The notes below the pieces were generated by a model. It did not search any database and had not been told where the DNA came from. It saw nothing but the letters and a program-made list of their open reading frames with translations. Positions 36,895-44,756 of a stretch of 64,000 nucleotides of DNA are shown piece after piece. Position 1 is the stretch's first letter. Every line of letters starts with the position of its first letter. Origin of the DNA: CAIWHR01 sp963741355 (lineage in GTDB: Bacteria; Pseudomonadota; Gammaproteobacteria; Burkholderiales; Casimicrobiaceae); NCBI GenBank assembly GCA_963741355.1, contig CAVUIG010000013.1, forward strand, positions 228,779 through 292,778, written 5' to 3'. The position numbers and the translations under genes were made by a program.

Positions 36895-37075
36895 CAATAG
36901 CTAATAGGTGAGGGACCGGTTCGGGTAGAAACGACAAAACTTTTTATTTTTCAGTAACTTGAACTCGTTAAAACCCTGTGGAAAACCGCGTTCGCAGCGA
37001 TGTATCGTTTGTGGGTTTTATTCGCTGGCGGCGATTGCGGTCGATAATCCACAAATTATAGACGGGATCCGGGCT
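36895..37075. other. AT-rich dnaA-dnaN intergenic region, candidate oriC
   Basis: This gap is markedly AT-richer than its surroundings, with CTTTTTATTTTTCAG near 36948-36957 and TATTTT near 37075. DnaA-box-like sites are TGTGGAAAA at 36977-36985 (minus-strand TTTTCCACA, fitting TTWTNCACA) and TAATCCACA at 37045-37053 (one mismatch to TTATCCACA). An unwinding element plus DnaA sites fits an origin, but the alternative gap upstream of dnaA also has a perfect box. The assignment is inference. Confidence 0.5.
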
Positions 37076-37154
37076 ATTTTCCAGTCGGATCTTTGCCTTG
37101 GGCCGAATAAAAGCGACCGCGCGATTCCGGCGGCTCGAGGCCTGCGGCCGGCGG

Positions 37155-38543
37155 TCAATTGCGCAGCACCTGGAGCAGGAAATTCACGTCGTGGTTGATC
37201 TCGGGAACGTTCTCCCGCAGCCGCCCGATCTGGCGGCAGGCGTGCAGGACCGTCGTGTGGTCGCGACCGCCGAAGTTGCTGCCGATCTCGGGCAGCGACA
37301 GTTGCGTCAACTCCTTGGCGAGCGCCATCGCGACCTGGCGCGGGCGGGCGATCGCCCGCGAGCGCTTCTTCGAATGCATGTCGGAAACGCGGATCTTGTA
37401 GTAGTCGGCGACGGTCTTCTGGATGTTCTCGATCGACACCTGGCGGTTCTGCACCGCGAGGAGGTCGCGCAGCGCCTCCTTCGCGACGGGCAGCGTGATT
37501 TCCTGGCCGTGGAAGCTCGAATACGCGGCGACGCGCTTCAGCGCGCCCTCGAGTTCGCGCACGTTCGAGCGGATGTGCTTGGCGATGAAGAAGGCGACCT
37601 GCTCGTCGAACTTGAGGCCGACCGACGCCGCCTTCGACAGCAGGATCGCGACCCGCATCTCGAGTTCCGGCGGTTCCAGCGCGACCGTGAGGCCCCACCC
37701 GAAGCGTGAGATCAGGCGTTCCTCGATCCCCGAGATCTCCTTGGGGTAGGTGTCGCAGGTGATGACGACCTGCTTGTGCGCCTCGATCAGCGTGTTGAAC
37801 AGGTAGAAGAATTCCTCCTGCGTCCGGTTCTTGCCGTTGAAGAACTGGATGTCGTCGATGAGCAGGAGGTCGAGCGAGCGGTAATAGCGCTTGAAATCGT
37901 CGAACGCCTTGTGCTGGTAGGCACGCACCACATCCGACACGTACGTCTCCGCGTGGATGTAGCGGATCTTGGCTGCCGGATTGCGGCCGAGGATGTCGTT
38001 GCCGATCGCCTGGATCAGGTGCGTCTTGCCGAGGCCGACGCCCCCGTAGACGAAAAGCGGGTTGTACGAGGTCGGATGCTCGGCGACCTGCATGCCGGCG
38101 GCGCGCGCGAGCTGATTCGCCTTGCCGGCGACGAAGCTCGCGAAGGTGAAGCTGGGGTTCAAGCTCGTCTGGTCGAAGCGGCGGATGCCGGTGGCGCCTT
38201 GCGCGCCTGCCGCGGGCTCCGGGGCGCGGAGCTGGGCTGCTGGGGGCGCCGCCGCGGGCGCGACGCTCGCGGCGGCGCTGCGCGACGGCGCCGGAACGGC
38301 GTCGACGATGGCGAGAACGATGGGGACCGCCCGGCCCTCGACGGCCGCGGCGAGCTCGGCGATCCGGTCGGAGAAGCGCTCCTTCACCCATTGCAGGACG
38401 AAGCGGTTCGGCGCGAGCAGCCGATAACCGTCCGCCGAGCCTTCGACGGCGAGCGGACGGATCCAGGTGTTGAACTGCTGCGGCGTGAGCTCGTCGCGGA
38501 AAGCGTCGAGGCAGCGCTGCCAGAAAGGAGGAACCAACGTCAT
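37155..38543 (-). CDS. dnaA: Chromosomal replication initiator DnaA
   Basis: DnaA binds DnaA boxes and opens the origin. The 462-residue product has domain I (FWQRCLDAFRDELTPQQFNTWI), a low-complexity Ala/Pro linker (about 95-135), the AAA+ domain with Walker A GGVGLGKTHL, Walker B LLLIDDIQFF and the arginine-finger region, and domain IV with the signature GRDHTTVLHA. The ATG at 38543 follows AGGAGG by about 9 bases. It is divergent from rpmH. A promoter with a DnaA box over its -35 region precedes it, implying autoregulation. Confidence 0.99.
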   Translation of the reverse strand: MTLVPPFWQRCLDAFRDELTPQQFNTWIRPLAVEGSADGYRLLAPNRFVLQWVKERFSDRIAELAAAVEGRAVPIVLAIVDAVPAPSRSAAASVAPAAAPPAAQLRAPEPAAGAQGATGIRRFDQTSLNPSFTFASFVAGKANQLARAAGMQVAEHPTSYNPLFVYGGVGLGKTHLIQAIGNDILGRNPAAKIRYIHAETYVSDVVRAYQHKAFDDFKRYYRSLDLLLIDDIQFFNGKNRTQEEFFYLFNTLIEAHKQVVITCDTYPKEISGIEERLISRFGWGLTVALEPPELEMRVAILLSKAASVGLKFDEQVAFFIAKHIRSNVRELEGALKRVAAYSSFHGQEITLPVAKEALRDLLAVQNRQVSIENIQKTVADYYKIRVSDMHSKKRSRAIARPRQVAMALAKELTQLSLPEIGSNFGGRDHTTVLHACRQIGRLRENVPEINHDVNFLLQVLRN

Positions 38544-38656
38544 GCGATCTCGAGGTGGCGTTCCGGCGGGCTCGCGCGGCCCGTCCGGCAGGCGGGGCCG
38601 GCATTCGCCAGGCCCGCGATCGGCGCCTCGGTCCCGCGGTGCCCGCGAGGCCTTTT

Positions 38657-38675
38657 GGGCGCGCATCGCGCGCCC
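38657..38675. other. Strong palindrome in the dnaA leader
   Basis: GGGCGCGC (38657-38664), ATC, GCGCGCCC (38668-38675) form a perfect 8-bp stem with a three-base loop, located between the proposed dnaA -10 box and the dnaA start codon. It would be present in dnaA mRNA as a hairpin. No T run follows on the minus strand. Function unknown. Confidence 0.4.
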
Positions 38676-38723
38676 GATCGGGTAACCTTCGCGGTCGCGC
38701 TCAGGAACCGTGCGCCCGCCGTC

Positions 38724-38754
38724 ATTGTAAGCCGCGCGTGCGAAGTTATCCACA
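38724..38754 (-). promoter_or_regulatory. dnaA promoter with a perfect DnaA box over the -35 region
   Basis: On the minus strand TGGATA (38747-38752) and TACAAT (38724-38729) are separated by 17 bases. A perfect DnaA box TTATCCACA lies on the plus strand at 38746-38754 and covers the -35 hexamer. Binding of DnaA here would block RNA polymerase, the classical autoregulatory layout. The rest of the 338-base dnaA-rpmH gap shows no second box. Confidence 0.65.
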
Positions 38755-38821
38755 GGCGAATGGCGTCCGCCGGGGGAAGGCGGTGGCGACTGCGTCGAAC
38801 TCGCGCGCTCCGCCGATACCG

Positions 38822-38855
38822 TTGACAAATGGGGCATTAAAGTGTTTGAATATAA
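38822..38855 (+). promoter_or_regulatory. Promoter upstream of rpmH
   Basis: A perfect -35 TTGACA at 38822-38827 precedes an AT-rich stretch (GTTTGAATATAAGG) that supplies a weak -10 such as TTGAAT at 18 bases spacing. It would drive the rpmH-rnpA-yidD-yidC-mnmE run. The exact -10 cannot be fixed by eye. Confidence 0.55.
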
Positions 38856-38881
38856 GGCTTTTTCACCCAAGGCCTCCGACC

Positions 38882-39016
38882 ATGAAACGCACGTACCAGC
38901 CCTCCGTCGTCAAGCGCAAGCGCACGCACGGTTTTCGCGCCCGGATGAAGACCGTCGGCGGCCGCAAGGTCCTCTCGGCGCGCCGCGCCAAGGGCCGCGC
39001 GCGCCTCACGCCCTGA
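38882..39016 (+). CDS. rpmH: 50S ribosomal protein L34
   Basis: A 44-residue, highly basic protein identical in plan to all bacterial L34: MKRTYQPSVVKRKRTHGF, then RARMKTVGGRKVLSARRAKGR. It is a structural protein of the large ribosomal subunit. The ATG at 38882 and stop at 39016 give the standard length. It is first in the rpmH-rnpA-yidD-yidC-mnmE block and divergent from dnaA. Confidence 0.98.
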   Translation: MKRTYQPSVVKRKRTHGFRARMKTVGGRKVLSARRAKGRARLTP

Positions 39017-39387
39017 CAGCGACAGCCGGCCCCGCGCCGCGTGGCGCCCGCCGGTATCGGCTCACCGGCACCGGCGCTTTCGAGGCGGTGTTCCGGCACG
39101 GCCGCCGCTGCGGCGGAGACTATCTCGAGGTGATCTCGATGCCTGCGAAGCGCGCCTGCGGTCGCGTCGGCTTCGTGATCGGCCGGCGCGCCTTGCCGCG
39201 CGCGGTCGACCGCAACCGGGTTCGCCGCATGCTGCGCGAGACGCTCCGCGCGAGCCGTCCGGCCATCGAGCGCTTCGATCTCATCCTGCGACTCAAACGC
39301 GGCGCCATGCGCAGCGAACTTGCGAAAGTGCGCGCGGAAGCCCTGCGCTGTCTCGCGGCGCTCGAAGCGCCGGAATTAGCGCGATGA
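39013..39387 (+). CDS. rnpA: Ribonuclease P protein component
   Basis: RnpA is the small basic protein that, with RNase P RNA, matures tRNA 5' ends. The homology starts at RRYRLTGTGAFEAVFRHG and includes the signature RVGFVIGRRALPRAVDRNRVRRMLRE. The start is uncertain. No ATG or GTG lies in frame before the homology, so a CTG at 39013 overlapping the rpmH stop is given, and a one-base error in the short 5' part is possible. About 124 residues, normal length. The stop overlaps the yidD start (ATGA). Confidence 0.9.
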   Translation: MTATAGPAPRGARRYRLTGTGAFEAVFRHGRRCGGDYLEVISMPAKRACGRVGFVIGRRALPRAVDRNRVRRMLRETLRASRPAIERFDLILRLKRGAMRSELAKVRAEALRCLAALEAPELAR

Positions 39388-39593
39388 GGGCGATCCTGCT
39401 GGCGCTCCTCGGCGTCTATCAATACCTGTTCCGGCCGCTGCTGGGATCGAACTGCCGCTTCGCGCCGAGCTGCTCCGACTACGCGAAGGAAGCGATCGCG
39501 AAGCATGGCGCCGCGCGTGGCAGCCTGCTCGCGCTCCGCCGGATCGTTCGCTGTCACCCGTATCATCCGGGCGGGTTTGACCCGGTACCGTAA
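39384..39593 (+). CDS. yidD: Membrane protein insertion efficiency factor YidD
   Basis: A 69-residue protein with an amphipathic N-terminal helix (MRAILLALLGVYQYLFRPL) and the family signature NCRFAPSCSDYAKEAI, then RCHPYHPGGFDPVP. YidD helps YidC-dependent insertion of inner-membrane proteins and sits at the inner face of the membrane. The ATG at 39384 overlaps the rnpA stop by four bases, and yidC starts 58 bases on. This is the normal arrangement. Confidence 0.96.
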   Translation: MRAILLALLGVYQYLFRPLLGSNCRFAPSCSDYAKEAIAKHGAARGSLLALRRIVRCHPYHPGGFDPVP

Positions 39594-39651
39594 CCTCGCA
39601 ACGAAACGCTTCCCGAACCAGGCAACGCGGGCCACCGCCCGCTGGGTCGTC

Positions 39652-41349
39652 ATGGACACGCAACGCCTCATTCTCTTTTTCGTCTTCTCCTTCTCCGCCT
39701 TCCTGTTGTGGCAGCGCTGGGATGCCGAGCATCGTCCGCCCGCGCCGATATCGACCGCGGCGCGGCCATCGGTGCCCGGCGCGCCCTCCGCCGAGTTGCC
39801 TGCGGCGCCGGCTGCGGCGACGCCCGGAGTCGGCGCAGCGCCCCCCGGGCCCGGCGCGGCCGCGCCCGCGAAAGCGGGCGAGATCATCACCGTCACCACG
39901 GACCTTTATCGCGCGGAAATCGACACCGCGGGCGGCGTCATCGCGCAGGTCGCACTGCTCGCGCATCACGACATCGCCGACGAGGCGAAGCCCTACCTGG
40001 TGCTGCAACGCACGCCCGAGCGCATCTTCGTCGCCCAGTCCGGGCTCCTCGGCGAGGGAATGCCGAACCACCGCACGACGTACGAAGCCTTGCCCGGTCC
40101 GCGCACGCTCGCGCCGGGCACCGACCGGCTCGAGGTGAAGCTTGCGGCCACGGCGCCGAACGGCGACAAGGTCGTCGAGACGCTGACCTTCCACCGCGAC
40201 ACCTACGTGATCGACGTCAGCTACGCGATCACCAACGCCGGCACCGCGCCGATCGCGCCGTACGCCTATTTCCAGCTCGTGCGCGACACCAAGACGCAGG
40301 GGACGCAGAACTCGATGGCGCCCGCGGCGTACACGGGTCCGGTGATCTACAACGAGGCCGACAAGTACAAGAAGGTCGAATTCTCCGAGCTCGACAAGGA
40401 GGCCGCCGATCCCGCGCGCAAGCTGCCCTACACCAAGGAGGCGGACAACGGATGGGTCGGCATGGTCGAGCATTACTTCGTCGCCGCGTGGCTGCCGCCC
40501 GACACCGCGAAGCTGCACCGCGAGTTCTATGCGCGCAAGCTCGACAACGGCACCTACGCGGCGGGCCTGGTCGTGCCGGTAGGCACGATCGCGCCCGGCG
40601 CGTCGGGCGCGGTCGACGTTCCGCTTTACGTCGGCCCGCAGGACCAGGCGGCGCTCGCCGCGCTCGCCAAGGGCCTCGACCTCACCGTCGACTACGGCAT
40701 CTTCACCGTGATCGCGGCGCCGCTCTTCTGGCTGCTGAAATGGCTGCACGGGATCATCGGCAACTGGGGCTGGGCCATCATCGCGATGACCATCATCATC
40801 AAGAGCGCGTTCTATCCGCTCAACCACGCGAGCGCCCGCTCGATGGCCAAGATGAAGATCATCGCCCCGAAGCTGAAGGCGCTGCAGGCGCAATACGCCG
40901 ACGACAAGCAGCAGCTGCAGGTCAAGATGATGGAGATGTACAAGGTCGAGAAGATCAATCCGCTGGGGGGCTGCCTGCCGATCCTCGTGCAGATCCCCGT
41001 CTTCATCGCGCTCTACTGGGTGCTGCTTTCCGCGGTCGAGCTGCGGCACGCGCCGTGGATCGGCTGGATCCACGACCTGTCCGCGCCCGATCCGTGGTTC
41101 GTGCTGCCGGTCGTCTACGCGATCACGGCGTTCCTGCAGGTGAAGCTCTCGCCGACGCCGATCTCCGATCCGGTGCAGGCGAAGGTGATGCAGATCATGC
41201 CGGTCGCGTTCTCGGTGATGTTCGTGTTCTTTCCGTCGGGCCTCGTGCTCTACTGGCTCGTCAACAACTGCATCCAGATCTTCCAGCAATGGCACATGAA
41301 CTACCTGCTGGAGAAGGAAGCGGCGGCGGCCGCCGCGAAGCGGCGCTGA
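39652..41349 (+). CDS. yidC: Membrane protein insertase YidC
   Basis: YidC inserts and folds inner-membrane proteins, alone or with SecYEG. The 565-residue product has an N-terminal membrane anchor (LILFFVFSFSAFLLW), a Pro/Ala-rich linker, a large periplasmic beta domain (about 75-350) and the conserved five-helix core with the helical-hairpin Lys-rich region (KLKALQAQYADDKQQLQ), GGCLPILVQIPVFIALYW and GLVLYWLVNN. The ATG at 39652 begins MDTQRLILF. It is followed by mnmE. Confidence 0.98.
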   Translation: MDTQRLILFFVFSFSAFLLWQRWDAEHRPPAPISTAARPSVPGAPSAELPAAPAAATPGVGAAPPGPGAAAPAKAGEIITVTTDLYRAEIDTAGGVIAQVALLAHHDIADEAKPYLVLQRTPERIFVAQSGLLGEGMPNHRTTYEALPGPRTLAPGTDRLEVKLAATAPNGDKVVETLTFHRDTYVIDVSYAITNAGTAPIAPYAYFQLVRDTKTQGTQNSMAPAAYTGPVIYNEADKYKKVEFSELDKEAADPARKLPYTKEADNGWVGMVEHYFVAAWLPPDTAKLHREFYARKLDNGTYAAGLVVPVGTIAPGASGAVDVPLYVGPQDQAALAALAKGLDLTVDYGIFTVIAAPLFWLLKWLHGIIGNWGWAIIAMTIIIKSAFYPLNHASARSMAKMKIIAPKLKALQAQYADDKQQLQVKMMEMYKVEKINPLGGCLPILVQIPVFIALYWVLLSAVELRHAPWIGWIHDLSAPDPWFVLPVVYAITAFLQVKLSPTPISDPVQAKVMQIMPVAFSVMFVFFPSGLVLYWLVNNCIQIFQQWHMNYLLEKEAAAAAAKRR

Positions 41350-41400
41350 GCGGCCGTCGAGCGCGCCCCCTCCGCGGCGGCGCGCGATAATGGCGGCGCG

Positions 41401-42774
41401 ATGAGCGACGCGCCCGACACCATTGCCGCAATCGCCACGGCGCCGGGGCGCGGCGGCATCGGCATCGTTCGCGTCTCGGGCCGCGACGCTGAAGCGATCA
41501 CCGCCGGCATCGTCGGCCGCGCGCTCGCGCCGCGCGTCGCGACGGCGACGAGCTTCCGCGGCGCCTCAGGCGAGGCGCTGGACGAAGGCCTCGCGCTCTA
41601 TTTTCCCGCGCCGCACTCCTACACCGGCGAGGCCGTCCTCGAGCTGCACGGTCATGGCGGGCCCACGGTGCTGCGCCTCGTGCTCGCGCGATGCGTCGAG
41701 CTCGGCGCCCGTCTCGCGCGGCCCGGCGAATTCACTCAGCGCGCGTTCCTCAACGGCAAGCTCGATCTCGTGCAGGCGGAGAGCGTCGCCGACCTGATCG
41801 ATGCTTCCACGGCAACCGCGGCGCGCGCGGCCATGCGCAGCCTCTCCGGCGACTTCTCGCGCGCGATCGAGGGCAGCGTGCGCGCGCTCATCGAGCTTCG
41901 CACGCTCGTCGAGGCCTCGCTCGACTTTCCCGACGAGGACGTCGGCTTCGTGCGCGCCGCCGACGCGGCGGCGCGGGTCGAGGCGCTGCGCGAGCGGATC
42001 GGCGGAATCCTTGCGCGCGCGGCGCAGGGTGCGCTGCTGCGCGAAGGGCTCGTGGCCGTGCTGATCGGGCGCCCGAACGTCGGCAAGTCGAGCCTTCTGA
42101 ACCAGCTGGCGGGTTCCGACGTCGCCATCGTGACGCCGATCCCGGGCACGACGCGCGACACCGTGCGAAGCGAGGTCGAGATTCACGGGATACCGCTCGC
42201 GGTGGTCGACACGGCGGGACTGCGCAAGACCAAGGATCCGATCGAGGCGCTCGGCATCGAGCGGACCTGGGCGGCGGTCGCGCGGGCGAATGTGGCGATC
42301 GTCATGGTCGACGCGAAAGTCGCCGAGGCGAGGATCGACGCGGCCGATGCGGAAGTGCTGGCGCGGCTTCCGTCCGCGCTGCCGCGCATCGTCGTGCACA
42401 ACAAGATCGATCTCGTCGCGCTGGAGCCGAAGTCGACGGCGCCCGCGGACGAGGGCGCCACGCGGCACGTGTGGCTTTCGGCAAAGACCGGCGCGGGTGT
42501 CGAGATCCTCCGCCGCGAGATTCTCGCGCTCGTCGGCGTGCACGAGGACATGGAGGACACGTTCCTCGCGCGTGAACGCCACCTGGGCGCGTTGCGCGAG
42601 GCGGCCGCGCACCTCGAGGCCGCGTCCGCGTACCTCGCGGCGAGCGCGCCGCCGCTCGAGCTGCTCGCCGAGGAGCTGCGCGAAGCGCAGAACGCGCTCG
42701 CGGCAATCACCGGCGAATTCACCGCGGATGACCTGCTGGGCGTCATCTTCTCCCGCTTCTGCATCGGCAAATGA
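41401..42774 (+). CDS. mnmE: tRNA modification GTPase MnmE
   Basis: MnmE with MnmG makes the cmnm5 modification of uridine 34 in certain tRNAs. The 457-residue product has the N-terminal tetrahydrofolate-binding domain (IAAIATAPGRGGIGIVRVSG, EAVLELHGHGGP), a helical domain, an inserted G domain (GRPNVGKSSLLNQL, DTAGLR, NKID) and the C-terminal catalytic Cys in FCIGK. The frame is intact. The stop overlaps the ATG of the AbrB-type gene by four bases. Its partner mnmG lies at 47.9 kb. Confidence 0.98.
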   Translation: MSDAPDTIAAIATAPGRGGIGIVRVSGRDAEAITAGIVGRALAPRVATATSFRGASGEALDEGLALYFPAPHSYTGEAVLELHGHGGPTVLRLVLARCVELGARLARPGEFTQRAFLNGKLDLVQAESVADLIDASTATAARAAMRSLSGDFSRAIEGSVRALIELRTLVEASLDFPDEDVGFVRAADAAARVEALRERIGGILARAAQGALLREGLVAVLIGRPNVGKSSLLNQLAGSDVAIVTPIPGTTRDTVRSEVEIHGIPLAVVDTAGLRKTKDPIEALGIERTWAAVARANVAIVMVDAKVAEARIDAADAEVLARLPSALPRIVVHNKIDLVALEPKSTAPADEGATRHVWLSAKTGAGVEILRREILALVGVHEDMEDTFLARERHLGALREAAAHLEAASAYLAASAPPLELLAEELREAQNALAAITGEFTADDLLGVIFSRFCIGK

Positions 42775-43829
42775 AACGGCCCGCAGTCGTCAGTTGGCTC
42801 GCGGGACTCGCGATCGGCGCGTGCGGGGGATTCGTGTTCGCACGGGTCGGGACGCCGATTCCGTGGATGCTGGGCCCGCTGCTCGCGCTCGCGCTGCTGC
42901 GCGTCGCGGGCGTGCCCGTGGCGGCGCCGCCGGGAGGGCGTCAGGTCGGTCAGTGGATCATCGGCACGGCGTTGGCGCTGTACTTCACGCCGCAGGTCGT
43001 GCACGAGGTTGCGGGATCGTGGCTGCTGCTCGTCGTCGGCGCGGTCTTCGCGATCGCGCTGGGCTACGCCGCCGGGCTCGTGCTCGCCCGCCTTGCGCGG
43101 CTCGACGTCACGACGGGAATCTTCGCGAGCGTGCCCGGCGGCGCCGCCGAGATGACGATCCTGTCCGAACGCTTCGGCGCGCGCACCGACCGCGTCGCGG
43201 CGGCGCAAAGCATGCGCATCATGATCGTCGTGCTGGTCGTTCCCGCCGCGTATGTTCTGCTCGGATTGCACGGCAGCGATCTCTACGTGCCGGGCACCGC
43301 AGAAGTCCGCGGCGATGGACTCGCGGTGCTGATGGCGGCGACGCTGGCGGGCGGCGCGCTCGCGCAGTGGATGAAGCTTCCCAATGCCTTCGTGCTGGGG
43401 TCGCTCGCCGTCGCGATTCCGCTGACGGCGTTCGACGTCCACCTGTCGGCAATGCCGACGATCTTCTCCAATGCCGGCCAATGCCTGCTCGGCTGCGCGC
43501 TTGGCGCGCGCTTCGACCGCGACTTCCTGCGCGGGGCGCCGCGATTCGTCGGCGCCGTGGTGGCGACGGTGCTGGGCGCGATCGTCGTGGCGATCGCGTT
43601 CGGATGGGCGCTCGCGTCGCTCGCCGGCCTCAATCCGGCGACAATTTCGCTCGGCATGGCGCCTGGCGGGATCGCCGAAATGTGCATCACCGCGAAGGCG
43701 CTGCAGCTCGGCGTGCCGTTCGTCACCGCGTTCCACGTGACGCGGCTGGTGGCGTTGCTGCTGTTGACGGCGCCGCTGTTCGGGCGCGTCCGCGCGTGGT
43801 GGCGCCGCCGCGAGGGAGCAGGTCGATGA
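42771..43829 (+). CDS. AbrB-family membrane protein (putative transporter or regulator)
   Basis: A 352-residue integral membrane protein of about ten helices built from two homologous halves. The duplicated motif shows as FASVPGGAAEMTIL in the first half and LGMAPGGIAEMCIT in the second. It belongs to the AbrB family (COG3180), named for E. coli AbrB and sometimes annotated as ammonia monooxygenase in error. Transport function is inferred. It is translationally coupled at both ends, with ATGA overlaps to mnmE and tam. Confidence 0.85.
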   Translation: MKRPAVVSWLAGLAIGACGGFVFARVGTPIPWMLGPLLALALLRVAGVPVAAPPGGRQVGQWIIGTALALYFTPQVVHEVAGSWLLLVVGAVFAIALGYAAGLVLARLARLDVTTGIFASVPGGAAEMTILSERFGARTDRVAAAQSMRIMIVVLVVPAAYVLLGLHGSDLYVPGTAEVRGDGLAVLMAATLAGGALAQWMKLPNAFVLGSLAVAIPLTAFDVHLSAMPTIFSNAGQCLLGCALGARFDRDFLRGAPRFVGAVVATVLGAIVVAIAFGWALASLAGLNPATISLGMAPGGIAEMCITAKALQLGVPFVTAFHVTRLVALLLLTAPLFGRVRAWWRRREGAGR

Positions 43830-44624
43830 CGTGGAACCCCGAGCAGTACCTCAAGTTCGCCGACGAGCGGAGCCGCCCCGCGCTGGATCTCGCCGCACGC
43901 GTTCCGCTCGCGTCACCGAAGACGATCGTCGACCTGGGCTGTGGCGCCGGCAACGTGACGCGGCTGCTCGCGCTCCGCTGGCCCGGCGCCGCGATCACTG
44001 GAGTGGACCTGTCGGCGGCCATGCTCGCGCAGGCGCGCGCGTCGACCGATCCGGCATTGGGCATCGAATGGCGGGAGGCGGACATCGAGCGCTGGTCGCC
44101 CGCGGGCGAGGCGCCCGAGCTCCTGTTCAGCAACGCGGCGCTGCATTGGCAGGATCATCACGCGAAGCTGTTCCCGCGTCTGTTTGCGGGGCTTCGCACC
44201 GGCGCAGCGCATGGCGGTGCAGATGCCGGACAATTTCGCGGCGCCGTCGCATCGGGCGCTCGAAGAGGCGGTGCTCTCGGCGCGATGGCACGCGCGACTG
44301 GGCGCGCTGCTGCGGCCGGCGCCGGTCGCGCCGGCGGAGGACTATTTTCGCTGGCTCTCGCCGCACGCGGCGAGCCTCGATATCTGGACGACGGAATACC
44401 TGCACGTGCTCGCGCCGATGCAGGGTGGCGATCATCCGGTCGTCGCGTGGATGCGGGGAACCGCGCTGACGCCGTACCTGTCACATCTCGATTCCGCCGC
44501 ACAGCGCGAATTTGTCGCCGATCTCGAAAGCAGGGTTGCGCCGGCGTACCCGGCACTCGGGGACGGGCGGGTGCTGTACGCATTCCGGCGCCGCTTCATC
44601 GTCGCCACGCGCGCCAATCGGTAA
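43826..44624 (+). CDS. tam: Trans-aconitate 2-methyltransferase, frameshifted
   Basis: Tam methylates trans-aconitate, a toxic isomer that inhibits aconitase. The start MTWNPEQYLKFADERSRPA is diagnostic, followed by the SAM motif IVDLGCGAGNVTRLL and the NAALHW motif. At about 44205 the frame shifts by one base and the match continues RMAVQMPDNFAAPSHRAL, with WTTEYLHVL, to the stop at 44624. Joined length is about 265 residues (family about 252-260). It overlaps the AbrB-type gene by four bases. Confidence 0.9.
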
Positions 44625-44756
44625 GGCCACCGGGCCGCCCCGCGTGGCGGCCGCGCTTTCGGCGGGACGGCAGCGCGTGCTAACCTTTCCGGTTCCCGCG
44701 GCGATATTGCGATTCGCGCAGCGCGCGGGCGTCCCGTCACGTCACGCAGGTCGCGC

